Virus record (IMG/VR): IMGVR_UViG_3300035703_004073
Coordinates: 1 to 28,922 of that record
Direction: 5' to 3' (one strand)
Length of the DNA: 28,922 nucleotides
Source of the DNA: a virus
This document shows positions 15,683 to 23,048 of the stretch, piece by piece. The position numbers were made by a program, and so were the translations under genes. Within the stretch, counting starts at the first letter, position 1. The number at the start of each line of letters is the position of its first letter. The notes under the pieces are model-generated. The model was not told the DNA's origin. It saw only the letters and a program-made list of their open reading frames with translations, and did no database searches.

Positions 15683-16507
15683 ATGCGTGTCACCGCCAAG
15701 GTCACGGGCCTCGACCCGCTCAAAAAGAAGATCGCACTCTTCCCCAAGGAAACGCAGCGCCCGATGGACCGGCTGCTGATCCAGGAAGTGCGCACGCTCG
15801 CCGTGGAATGCGCTCGAGTCACCCTGCCCTTCGGTCTCACAGACAAGCCTTGGAAGCGTCTCGCCGCTCGCATCGCAGCCGACATCAAGCGCATCTTCAA
15901 ACGTGCCGATGACTTCGCCGGCAATCCTGACGCCCTCATGGCCATCGCGAGGCTCGCCCCGGCACGCTGGGACCCGGCCCTGACACGCCAATACAACCTC
16001 GCTATCAGCAGCGGCGAGGCGGAAAAAGCGCGTCGTCTGCTGCGAAAAATCTGCGCCAACGCGGGGATCTCCATCGGGGCCATTCGTGCCGATCTCCACC
16101 AGAAGGCGCGCACGGGAAGCTACGGCCGCGTGCCGGATGATGCCAAGCCGCTGGCCGTCATCTCCAAGGGCGACGCGCTCAACCGCTACATCGCGAAAGT
16201 TCAACGCCAGATCGGCGCGGTGAAAGCGGGATGGATTGCCGCCGCCAAGAAGCTCGGTGGTAGCGTTCGCAACGTGCCACGCTGGGCGAACACCGGCATG
16301 CACAAAAAATCCAAGGGGGACGCCGTGGTGAAGCGTGAAGCCAAAGGCAGCCGCATCGAACTGCACAATCAGGTCAGCTACGCGCCAACGGCCTGCAGCA
16401 TGGCGAACCTCCAGTCCGCCGAACGCCGCGCGCGCGTGCGCTTGCAGCACGCCATCGCCGAAAAACTCAAGGCCATGGCCGCCCGCGCGTTTCGACATGG
16501 GAAGTAG
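15683..16507 (+). CDS. Minor tail/neck protein, gpZ-like (tail completion)
   Basis: A 274-residue basic protein, MRVTAKVTGLDPLKKKIALF, with a central Lys/Arg/Ala-rich region and a C-terminal part (LHNQVSYAPTACSMANLQSA...) that resembles the NxxPYA end of gpZ/HK97 gp10-type tail completion proteins. It is longer than usual for gp10 (about 130) and lambda gpZ (about 190); the extra length is in the middle (RADDFAGNPDALMAIARLAP...). It lies 6 bases after the gpFII-like gene and before the gpU-like gene, matching lambda order FII-Z-U. Confidence 0.65.
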   Translation: MRVTAKVTGLDPLKKKIALFPKETQRPMDRLLIQEVRTLAVECARVTLPFGLTDKPWKRLAARIAADIKRIFKRADDFAGNPDALMAIARLAPARWDPALTRQYNLAISSGEAEKARRLLRKICANAGISIGAIRADLHQKARTGSYGRVPDDAKPLAVISKGDALNRYIAKVQRQIGAVKAGWIAAAKKLGGSVRNVPRWANTGMHKKSKGDAVVKREAKGSRIELHNQVSYAPTACSMANLQSAERRARVRLQHAIAEKLKAMAARAFRHGK

Positions 16508-16510
16508 GGC

Positions 16511-16978
16511 ATGGAACAGACGCCCTCGCTCGAATACCGCCTCGCCACCCTCATCTCGAACTACCTCACGCACGTGCAGCAAGGAGGTGGACTGCCGCCG
16601 GGCCTGGGCATCGGCATCGGTGTGGAGATGACCGGCCGGCAGCGTCCCTGCGTGGTCTGCCACATCGACACGCTGGAGTTCCCGCATCCCAAGCTCGTCG
16701 AAGCCTCCGGCATGATGATCCTGCACACGCACGCCGATGAAACCCCGGTGCTCACCGAGGCGATCTGGACCGCCGCGCTGCGCTCCGCCCTGGCCAATGT
16801 GGGCGCGTTCTTCGCCTGGATCGCCACGCTGCCGGAGTCCGAGCGCGAAGGCTGGGACATCCGCCGCCTGCGCATCACCCGCAGCGAGAGCGAGATCAAC
16901 CGCGAGGAGCGCACGCGCACCCACACCACGCGCTTCACCCTCAGCGCGCAGTCCGCTGAATTGACATCCGGCTCCTGA
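16511..16978 (+). CDS. Tail terminator candidate, gpU-like position
   Basis: A 155-residue protein starting MEQTPSLEYRLATLISNYL, with VVCHIDTLEFPHPKLVE in the middle and a strand-rich end (LRITRSESEINREER...RFTLSAQSAEL). Assignment as tail terminator rests on length and on the place between the gpZ-like gene and the tail-tube candidate; the sequence itself is not diagnostic. Its last codons include the TTGACA at 16961-16966, 20 nt before the next gene. Confidence 0.5.
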   Translation: MEQTPSLEYRLATLISNYLTHVQQGGGLPPGLGIGIGVEMTGRQRPCVVCHIDTLEFPHPKLVEASGMMILHTHADETPVLTEAIWTAALRSALANVGAFFAWIATLPESEREGWDIRRLRITRSESEINREERTRTHTTRFTLSAQSAELTSGS

Positions 16979-16986
16979 GCAAAGCC

Positions 16987-17388
16987 ATGCCTGTCCAAGC
17001 CATCATCGAACACGGGGCGCGCCCCGCCTACGACCTCGCCGACGAAAGCGGCGTGCTGGTCAACAAGCTCTCCATCAAGCCCACCCGCGAGTATGTGGAG
17101 CGCAAAAACAGCCAGCGCATGGTCGCCTACGTGCGCGCTGAAAACCCGCGCATCACCTTCGAGTTCTCCGGCGTTATTGTCGGGGAAAGCGCCGCCGGTT
17201 TTGCCGACCAGCACCCCGGCACCGCCATCACCGCGCTGGCCAACTTCCAAAGCGCCGTCCACGGGTTTTCGCCCACCGAGGGCCGGATCATCTACAAGGA
17301 CCCGACGCGCGAGCTGAGCGACACGGACGAGCCGCAGGTCAGTTTCACCGCCGAGATGTTCCCCGGCATCGCCCCGGTCACGCCATGA
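16987..17388 (+). CDS. Major tail tube protein candidate
   Basis: A 133-residue, beta-rich protein starting MPVQAIIEHGARPAYDLADE, with ITFEFSGVIVGESAAGFADQ and VSFTAEMFPGIAP. Small size, alternating strands and its place between tail terminator and tail-assembly chaperone genes suggest the tube subunit that polymerises around the tape measure. No other gene in the window is a better candidate. It ends overlapping the next ATG by 4 bases. Confidence 0.5.
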   Translation: MPVQAIIEHGARPAYDLADESGVLVNKLSIKPTREYVERKNSQRMVAYVRAENPRITFEFSGVIVGESAAGFADQHPGTAITALANFQSAVHGFSPTEGRIIYKDPTRELSDTDEPQVSFTAEMFPGIAPVTP

Positions 17389-18140
17389 TCGAAGGCTGGT
17401 GGCCCACGCAGAGCCTTGGCCTGGCCGCCTGTCTTGGCGCGCTGGGCATGCCGATCCGCACCGACGTGGTGCTCGATGAACGCAGCGGCGAGGAGGTCAC
17501 CACACTCTATGTGGGGCTGCAGTCGCTCTGGAACAATCTGGGCACTGACAACCTGGTCACCGACTGGCAGTCCGGACGCCTTGAGGCCGCTGATCCGCTG
17601 CATCCGTTCCTGTGCGGATTGCGGGCCTGCCACAACGCCACGGCGCTCGCATCTTCGTTGCGCAACGAAGATCGACTGCGGCTCGTGCTCACCACCAGCG
17701 GGCATGCCGCCGTCTATGAACGCGGCGAGGAACTGCCGGAATTACGGCACGCAGGTGAGCTGGTTGAAACCCCCGACCTCAACCTGGTGGCCGCGCTCGG
17801 CGTGCTGGGCATTCCCCTAATCGAGCATGCGGGCGGACTTTTCCGGCTGCCGCGCTTCGGCCACGCGCTCATGAGCATGAACGGCGAATGGATGAAGCCT
17901 GATGCCCAGGACCTGATCACCAAGCTGCGTAGCGGCAGTCTTGAGCAGGATGAGCCCCAGCATCCGCTGGTGATCGCCTACAACGCGCGATTGGTGCATG
18001 AGCAGATCACGCGTCATCTCCACAGCACCGTGCGCCGCGTGCTGCTGCGCAAGCCCCGGTCCATGCGCTCCGCCTTCATCCCGGAGAACGCGAGCGGTGA
18101 CATGCTCGACCGGGTTCAACGCCATTTTCGAATCGCATGA
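17385..18140 (+). CDS. Unknown tail-region protein with internal tandem duplication
   Basis: A 251-residue protein with two related halves. LGLAACLGALGMPI (11-24) matches LNLVAALGVLGIPL (132-145). LVTDWQSGRLEAADPLHPF (57-75) matches LITKLRSGSLEQDEPQHPL (177-195). The offset is a constant 120-121 residues, so the protein arose by duplication of one domain. The C-terminus is basic (VRRVLLRKPRSMRS). I do not recognise the domain. The gene is translationally coupled to the tail-tube candidate and lies 4 bases from the overlap with the chaperone gene, so it is a real part of the tail operon. The codons for SLRNED lie within a perfect 22-bp palindrome (17651-17672). Confidence 0.65.
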   Translation: MIEGWWPTQSLGLAACLGALGMPIRTDVVLDERSGEEVTTLYVGLQSLWNNLGTDNLVTDWQSGRLEAADPLHPFLCGLRACHNATALASSLRNEDRLRLVLTTSGHAAVYERGEELPELRHAGELVETPDLNLVAALGVLGIPLIEHAGGLFRLPRFGHALMSMNGEWMKPDAQDLITKLRSGSLEQDEPQHPLVIAYNARLVHEQITRHLHSTVRRVLLRKPRSMRSAFIPENASGDMLDRVQRHFRIA

Positions 18141-18649
18141 AAACCACACCGCTCACCCTCGATCCCGACACTCCCAAACCCAAGCGCAAGGTCCACCGCG
18201 ATCCTGTGCCTGATGCCGTGATCCAGGCGGCGCAACGTGAACGCGAGGACGCTTTTGATGGCGAGCACTGCTGGCCGGTGTGGAATGAGCAGCGCGGCGG
18301 CTTCGAACCTGTCACGCTTCAGGGATACAGCTCCGGTCGCGAAGCATTGTTCTACAAGCTGCGTGCCGCGGATGGTGCGCTGCCGCTTTCCAAGACGCTG
18401 GAGCAGCTCACCACGTTCCTCGGTGACGCCATCAAAATCCTCTGGCTGTGCTCTCATCAGCCGGCCGACTGGCGCGGGCTGCGAGGTGATCTGCCGGCGT
18501 TCCTTGAAGCCATCGAAGCGTGGGGTGACTGCAACGTGCCGCGCCACAAGCAGGTCGAGGCGGTGAACCTCGCGCTGCAAATCTTCAACGAGGCGGGCGT
18601 GAACCAGGCGGTGCCGGAACCTTCGGAACGCGACGACGCGGGAAACTAG
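18137..18649 (+). CDS. Tail assembly chaperone G-like protein
   Basis: A 170-residue protein rich in charged residues, with helices such as LSKTLEQLTTFLGDAIKILW, LPAFLEAIEAWGDC and VEAVNLALQIFNEAGVNQ. Its place before the tape measure gene and the slippery site at its very end identify it as the equivalent of lambda gpG, which coats the tape measure before tail-tube assembly. The last sense codons are GCG GGA AAC then TAG, and the heptamer G GGA AAC (18640-18646) is in phase for -1 slippage into the next frame. Confidence 0.8.
   Translation: MKTTPLTLDPDTPKPKRKVHRDPVPDAVIQAAQREREDAFDGEHCWPVWNEQRGGFEPVTLQGYSSGREALFYKLRAADGALPLSKTLEQLTTFLGDAIKILWLCSHQPADWRGLRGDLPAFLEAIEAWGDCNVPRHKQVEAVNLALQIFNEAGVNQAVPEPSERDDAGN
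18640..18646 (+). promoter_or_regulatory. Programmed -1 ribosomal frameshift site GGGAAAC
   Basis: The heptamer obeys X XXY YYZ in the G reading frame and sits directly before the G stop codon (18647-18649). Lambda uses GGGAAAG for its G-T frameshift. After slippage the reading frame is the one that contains the conserved downstream open frame. No downstream pseudoknot was worked out. Confidence 0.8.
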
Positions 18650-18894
18650 CCCTGCCCGTGGCCGAGGCGCAATACATCGCGGTGATTGCGCGCGGCACGG
18701 GCTGGAGCGAGGACTACATCCGCTGGCAACTGCCGCTCGCTCGAGGCCGCGCCTACGTGCATGCGCTTCGGCTCATGGACGGCGAGGCGATGATGTGGCC
18801 GGACCCACGGTTGTCGGAGACAGGCCGCTGGTGGGAGCGAGTGAGAGGCGCCCCTTGGCGTAACAGTCATGCAATCAACCGCCGCTCAATCTGA
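18646..18894 (+). CDS. T domain of the G-T fusion, read by -1 frameshift
   Basis: The -1 frame from 18646 reads LALPVAEAQYIAVIARGTG, then WSEDYIRWQLPLARGRAYVH, then a Trp-rich end (WWERVRGAPW), giving 82 codons and a 252-residue G-T fusion. The A-x-Y-IAVIARGTGW...R-W-lPL-rG-aYvH pattern is familiar from small proteins between G and the tape measure in related phages. In lambda gpG-T recruits tube subunits to the tape measure. A GTG at 18658 could also serve as an independent start. The last 28 bases overlap the convergent nucleotidyltransferase-like gene, and the tail end (NSHAINRRSI) may be new sequence brought by that cassette. Confidence 0.75.
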   Translation, partial: LALPVAEAQYIAVIARGTGWSEDYIRWQLPLARGRAYVHALRLMDGEAMMWPDPRLSETGRWWERVRGAPWRNSHAINRRSI

Positions 18895-19454
18895 CCAAGG
18901 ACCGCATTGACCTCCACGAGCATCGCTGGCTCCATGTCCACCGTGTCCAGCAGACGCCGGATTGACTTGATGTCAGCATGTCCTGACATGACAATGGCAA
19001 CGATCGCATCGACATCCTTCAACCCCCGGTCGGTTGAACTCCTCCCAAGACGTTTGAGCAGACGAGAGTGAGCCGTGGCGATCACTTTAGTGGCGGCTGT
19101 GTCTGTCGGTGACAGTGCAAAAACATTATTGAACACCGGAAAAGGAACCAACCGCTCCAACCATCCGGTGGGAAATGTTTCACTCAATCTGAAGTCCACA
19201 AAATCCGCGTAGTAGCCCGTTGCCTGGTGATACGAGTGATCCTGACCATATACCTTGTCGAGAACTGAGCGCAATTGAGCGTCGTCGGGATCCAAAAACA
19301 AATCGGTGTCGAGAGTCATCTCTATTCCCATGGCCGCTGCCGTTTCAGCAGGCACTGAGGCAAGCAAGGAGGTGGAGCCAAAGATGATGATCCTATGGGA
19401 AGGGGCCTTCTCCCGAACCAAGCCGATGATCTCGGTCAATGAATTGATGTCCAT
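18867..19454 (-). CDS. Nucleotidyltransferase-like protein (DUF6036/AbiEii-like)
   Basis: A 195-residue protein. The G-S motif in RIIIFGSTSLLAS (26-27) and the D-x-D in MTLDTDLFLDPDD (49-51) match a minimal nucleotidyltransferase active site. YADFVDFRLSETFPTGWLERL and TAATKVIATAHSRLLKRLGR follow, as in DUF6036/AbiEii-like proteins that act as toxins or partners in toxin-antitoxin and abortive-infection systems. The ATG at 19454 has GGAG 8 nt upstream and overlaps the 3' end of the partner gene. It lies on the strand opposite the late genes and converges with the G-T gene. The exact nucleotide transfer reaction cannot be told from sequence. Confidence 0.7.
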   Translation of the reverse strand: MDINSLTEIIGLVREKAPSHRIIIFGSTSLLASVPAETAAAMGIEMTLDTDLFLDPDDAQLRSVLDKVYGQDHSYHQATGYYADFVDFRLSETFPTGWLERLVPFPVFNNVFALSPTDTAATKVIATAHSRLLKRLGRSSTDRGLKDVDAIVAIVMSGHADIKSIRRLLDTVDMEPAMLVEVNAVLGQIERRLIA

Positions 19455-19798
19455 GAGAGCATCTCCAGTTCATCCTCCGAAAGCAGTCCGGGGAAAGGAT
19501 GAAAAGCCTTCCATTGCAATGCCCCGGCCGAATCATCTCGAAGCAGATCGAGAAGAGACCGCAAACCTTGCGGATCCGACTGGGCATTTTGAATCATCCG
19601 CCGCCACCCGTTCAAACGGTTGATGCTTGAATGCCCCCGGGCAAGCCAGCGATCAAGATTAGCCAGGGCGATCTTGAGCAGATCGGGATCGTCCTCGATC
19701 TTGGACGCAATCAGGTCAAACCGTCGCTTCGAGCTGGCCTCTGCAGATTCTACAATCGCAGATGCCGCGTCAATAAGGTTGGATTCAACTTGGGGCAT
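19436..19798 (-). CDS. Partner of the nucleotidyltransferase-like gene, putative antitoxin
   Basis: From the ATG at 19798 the protein is 120 residues: SAEASSKRRFDLIASKIE, ALANLDRWLARGHSSINRL, WRRMIQNAQ, LLDLLRDDSAGALQWKAF and HPFPGLLSEDE. The order W-L-x-R-G...RL--W--mi--A...LL--LrdDS-----kaf-PFpG-Ls--E is one I associate with small proteins encoded next to DUF6036-type nucleotidyltransferases. Longer starts are possible: TTG at 19837, preceded by AAAGGAG (10 nt), or GTG at 19858, which lies 13 bases from the tape-measure ATG on the other strand. The overlap of 19 bases with the next gene indicates an operon. It is probably the neutralising or regulatory partner. Confidence 0.6.
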   Translation of the reverse strand: MPQVESNLIDAASAIVESAEASSKRRFDLIASKIEDDPDLLKIALANLDRWLARGHSSINRLNGWRRMIQNAQSDPQGLRSLLDLLRDDSAGALQWKAFHPFPGLLSEDELEMLSWTSIH

Positions 19799-19873
19799 GA
19801 CGAGAGAAGTTTGCCATTCCTCAGAAGAGATGCCAAGAGAATTGCACTCCTTTGACACCGCACGCTGCCTGCG

Positions 19874-21667
19874 ATGTCAGCACCGAAAGTCGAGCTAGGC
19901 TGGGACAACACCGATTTGCAGGCGGGAGCCGCCAAGGCCCAGGGCATTTTGTCTGGCTTTGCTGCGCGGGCGCGCGGCACGCTCGGTCGTGCGATGAGTG
20001 CTGACGTGATGGGCGGCTTCGGCCAGCTCACCGCCGCGCTCGGCTCGCTGGCCGGACTCAAGTCAGTGATTGATGACTTCGACCGCCTCAACGACCTGGC
20101 CCTACAGCTCGACACCAGCGTGGAGAGCCTGCAACGGCTCGGCGCGATGGCCAAGCTCTCCGGCTCCGATGTGGAGACGCTGGTCAAGGGCGTCTCCAAA
20201 CTCACGCGCTCACTCGCTGACGCGGAGGGCAGCGAGAAGACCGCCGAGGCCTTGCGGGCGCTTGGTGTGAGTGCCGCGCAACTGCGCGCCATGTCGCTCG
20301 AGGACCAGGTGATGGCGCTCTCCGATGCGTTCATCAACGCCCGCGAACGCGGTCAAGGTTTTGCGGAGGTGTTTGACCTCATGGGACGCAACGGGGCCGA
20401 GCTGATCCCGTTGCTCATGCAAGGCCGTGAGGAGCTGCAGGCGCTCGCCGACACGCCCGTGCTCAGCCAGGAGCAGGTGCAGCGCCTCGCCGACTTCAAC
20501 GACCAGCTCGATGCCGGCCTGCTCAAGCTCAAGGCATGGACTGCGGATGCGATGCTGGGTCTGGCGGATCTTGCCGCCGTCACAGGCGCGGCGCTCTTTG
20601 GAGGTTTTGAAGGTGATTTCAGCGAACGTTTCGACGCGGCCGGGCGTGCGCTGGCGCAGTCCAAGATCGAGGCCGAGGAAGCAGCCGCCGCGCAGGAGAA
20701 GCAGCGTCAGGCCGCGCGTGCGGCTGCCGAGGAGGCCCGAAAAATCGCCGCCGCGCAGAAGGCCGCCGCCGAGTCTGCGGAGCAAAACCGCAAGGAGCTC
20801 GAGGCGCAGGAAAAGCGCATGCAGGGCATCCGCGAACAGATCGACCAGGCGAAGGAGTCCAACCTCAAGCAGCAGCTCAGCCCGGCGAAGAACCTCGAAT
20901 ATGCCCGAGGCAAAGTGGCCGATCTTGAAGCACAAATGAAGGCCGCGCGCGAAAAGGCCTACATGGAAGGCATGGGCGGGCAGGACACCGAGGAAATCCT
21001 CCAGCTTGAGCTGCAACGCCAGAAGCTCCTCGGCGAGATCCTTTCCCTCGAAGAACAAATCAGCAACGAGAAGGAGCGCCAGCAGAAGGCCGAGGCGGAG
21101 AAGAAGGCGCAGCAGAACGAGGCGCGTGCAGGAATCGCCAACGATCTGCAAGTGCTGGATCTGCGCGCACGCGGCCGCGCCAAGGAGGCCGACGCCTTGG
21201 AAAAGCAACTGCGCATCCAGGCGGAGGCCAAACGCATCGCCGAGGAAACCGGCATGTCGCAAGAAGAGGCGCTGCGCATTGCTAAAGCAAAATCCGATCT
21301 GGAGGACAAGGCCGCACGGCGTGGCGAGCGCACGGAGAACGGGCGGAAGCGCATCATGGGCTTTTCGCGCAGCGGGACCGGCCTGCCTGACTTCGGCGGA
21401 CTGGCCTACTTCGACGCACTGCAGGAGAAAGACGCCAACGGGCAGAACAAATACGCCACCTTCTACCGAGGCAGCGACCGTCGTTTTCAAACGGGCACAC
21501 CGCAGAAGTCCGCCCTTGAACGCGCCGGTGAAGTTCTGCGCGGCAAAGCGGCGTCCAACCAGTCCGGACGAGGCGGCTCCGATTCGGTGAAGCTCACCGA
21601 GGGCAATCAAATCGTTCAACTCCTCACGGAAATCCGCGAGGGCATCGGAGACTTCATGGCCGTATGA
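19874..21667 (+). CDS. Tail tape measure protein
   Basis: A 597-residue protein. The N-terminal 230 residues resemble phage tape measures (VELGWDNTDLQAGAAKAQGI, SVIDDFDRLNDLALQLDTS, ESLQRLGAMAKLSGSDVETL, FDLMGRNGAELIPLLMQGRE), with a hydrophobic stretch near 220-240 (AMLGLADLAAVTGAALFGGF). Residues 255-480 are a highly charged Ala/Glu/Lys/Arg/Gln coiled coil. The length sets the tail length; 597 residues would give a shorter tail than lambda's (853 residues). TTGACA lies 16 nt upstream (19852-19857). It ends with a 4-base overlap with the next gene. Confidence 0.9.
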   Translation: MSAPKVELGWDNTDLQAGAAKAQGILSGFAARARGTLGRAMSADVMGGFGQLTAALGSLAGLKSVIDDFDRLNDLALQLDTSVESLQRLGAMAKLSGSDVETLVKGVSKLTRSLADAEGSEKTAEALRALGVSAAQLRAMSLEDQVMALSDAFINARERGQGFAEVFDLMGRNGAELIPLLMQGREELQALADTPVLSQEQVQRLADFNDQLDAGLLKLKAWTADAMLGLADLAAVTGAALFGGFEGDFSERFDAAGRALAQSKIEAEEAAAAQEKQRQAARAAAEEARKIAAAQKAAAESAEQNRKELEAQEKRMQGIREQIDQAKESNLKQQLSPAKNLEYARGKVADLEAQMKAAREKAYMEGMGGQDTEEILQLELQRQKLLGEILSLEEQISNEKERQQKAEAEKKAQQNEARAGIANDLQVLDLRARGRAKEADALEKQLRIQAEAKRIAEETGMSQEEALRIAKAKSDLEDKAARRGERTENGRKRIMGFSRSGTGLPDFGGLAYFDALQEKDANGQNKYATFYRGSDRRFQTGTPQKSALERAGEVLRGKAASNQSGRGGSDSVKLTEGNQIVQLLTEIREGIGDFMAV

Positions 21668-22476
21668 GCGTCGCCGCCTTCCATGAGTTCGGCGCCACGA
21701 ACTTCGCCATGCCCGGCGCACGCTTCCAACGCCGTCTCGACGGTCTGGACAGCGGCACGCTGGAGTGGTTCAGCCCGAGTCTTGAAGCCTTCAATCCAGG
21801 AGAAGCACCACCGGGCCATCCGGGTCTCATCATCCAGGAGGTCGAGGTCGAGGAGGATTGCGAAGGACGCTACGTGCACCGCCTGCAGTGCCTCGGCGTG
21901 CTGGGCAGCAAGCCCAACCGCAAAGTGAAAAGCAGCTTCCGCCGCACTCTCGACACCTTTGACGAGGGCAACGAGGAATGGATCGCGCTGGGCAGCGGTT
22001 TGATCACCCTGGGTTCTTCTCCATCAGGACACGCCAGCATGCACTGCGTGGATGTGACTGAAGAGGCGTTGGAGGCCGGCTACTTCCGCATCAGCGCCTC
22101 CTTTCGCGGCCTGCTCGGCGAGAAGCCCTACAAGCGCCGCATCGCGGTCAACGAGCAGATCCTCTCGCCGGGCGATCCCGTTTACCTCAACGTGCCTGGC
22201 GGATGGCAGGACCCGCGCAAGTCGCAGTTCAGTTTCCCCAAGGTGGTGGTCATGGACACTTACATCACGACCCAGCATCCCAACACGGCGGCCATTCCCG
22301 GCATGATGGCACCGCCCGACGCTCCGCCCATCCAGAACCTCTACTACGAGGGCACCAACGTGGTGTTCCAGTGGCCGTGGAACTGGAAGCTCGCGAGCAT
22401 CGACGCGGACAACGTGGGAAGCGTGTGGGCCACCACCTACACCTATGAGTTCGTCTGGCCGGTGCTGCCCGGATAA
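21664..22476 (+). CDS. Minor tail protein, unknown
   Basis: A 270-residue protein starting MSVAAFHEFGATNFAMPGAR. It has an N-terminal beta-rich part with LIIQEVEVEEDCEGRYVHRL and a C-terminal part with many aromatic residues (WPWNWKLASIDADNVGSVW, YTYEFVWPVLPG). No family is recognised. It follows the tape measure with a 4-base overlap, the place of distal tail or tail-tip proteins (gpM/gpL region in lambda), so a structural role at the tail tip is inferred. Confidence 0.6.
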   Translation: MSVAAFHEFGATNFAMPGARFQRRLDGLDSGTLEWFSPSLEAFNPGEAPPGHPGLIIQEVEVEEDCEGRYVHRLQCLGVLGSKPNRKVKSSFRRTLDTFDEGNEEWIALGSGLITLGSSPSGHASMHCVDVTEEALEAGYFRISASFRGLLGEKPYKRRIAVNEQILSPGDPVYLNVPGGWQDPRKSQFSFPKVVVMDTYITTQHPNTAAIPGMMAPPDAPPIQNLYYEGTNVVFQWPWNWKLASIDADNVGSVWATTYTYEFVWPVLPG

Positions 22477-22481
22477 CCGCC

Positions 22482-23045
22482 ATGTCCCTCGTTCACACCC
22501 AGAAGGCCAAACCAGCCGCCGGCAGCGTTCCCTCCCGCGCCTTCGTGCGATGGGGCACGCTCATGCGCCTACTGGCCCCGCTCATTCAAGGCGGCAGGAT
22601 CAGTGTGGAAGGCATCGAGGCGCAGGAAATCGCCGGAGGCGTGCATCTGCGCGCCAAAGGCGGAGGTGGCACGCAGGATCATCCGTGGCGCATCCGCACG
22701 GCAGGCAGCAGCTACAAGCTCACGCCGGGCAGCGTGAACGGAGTGGTGCCTTCCAACATGGAGGCCACGTTCCAAAAGGACCGCTACATCTGGGTGAAGG
22801 CCACGCTGGATGCCAACGGCACCGCGACCGCCGTGGAAATGCAGAGCGGGCAGAACCCTCCCAACGTGCCTCCCGGCTGGTTCAATGCCGAGGCACCGCC
22901 TGAGTTCGCCTACTACCCGGTGGCCTTCATTGATGAGGACCGCGTCACCCATCAGATATGCTCAAGCAACCTGTCGCTCACGCGCAACGTCGTGCAGGTC
23001 AACTGCACCCTGAACCTGTTCATGATCCGCTGGGAGGAGAACTGA
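22482..23045 (+). CDS. Tail-tip region structural protein, unknown
   Basis: A 187-residue protein with WGTLMRLLAPLIQGGRISVE, then GVHLRAKGGGGTQDHPWRIR, and a beta-rich remainder (YIWVKATLDANGTATAVEM, APPEFAYYPVAFIDE). The Gly-rich GGGG hinge followed by HPW-RI is reminiscent of short tail-associated proteins located before fibres. It begins 5 bases after the previous gene. The function is inferred from position only. Confidence 0.55.
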   Translation: MSLVHTQKAKPAAGSVPSRAFVRWGTLMRLLAPLIQGGRISVEGIEAQEIAGGVHLRAKGGGGTQDHPWRIRTAGSSYKLTPGSVNGVVPSNMEATFQKDRYIWVKATLDANGTATAVEMQSGQNPPNVPPGWFNAEAPPEFAYYPVAFIDEDRVTHQICSSNLSLTRNVVQVNCTLNLFMIRWEEN

Positions 23046-23048
23046 CCC

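Noticed and set aside
15290-16924. 544-aa open frame on the minus strand
   Set aside because: Shadow of four tail genes; low-complexity Gly/Ala/His composition and it crosses well-supported genes.
18658-18894. Independent small gene with a GTG start
   Set aside because: Kept only as an alternative: the in-phase GGGAAAC before the G stop and exact -1 frame make a frameshift product more likely.
20210-21721. 503-aa Leu-rich open frame on the minus strand
   Set aside because: Antisense of the tape-measure coiled coil; the Leu/Phe richness mirrors Glu/Lys/Gln codons.
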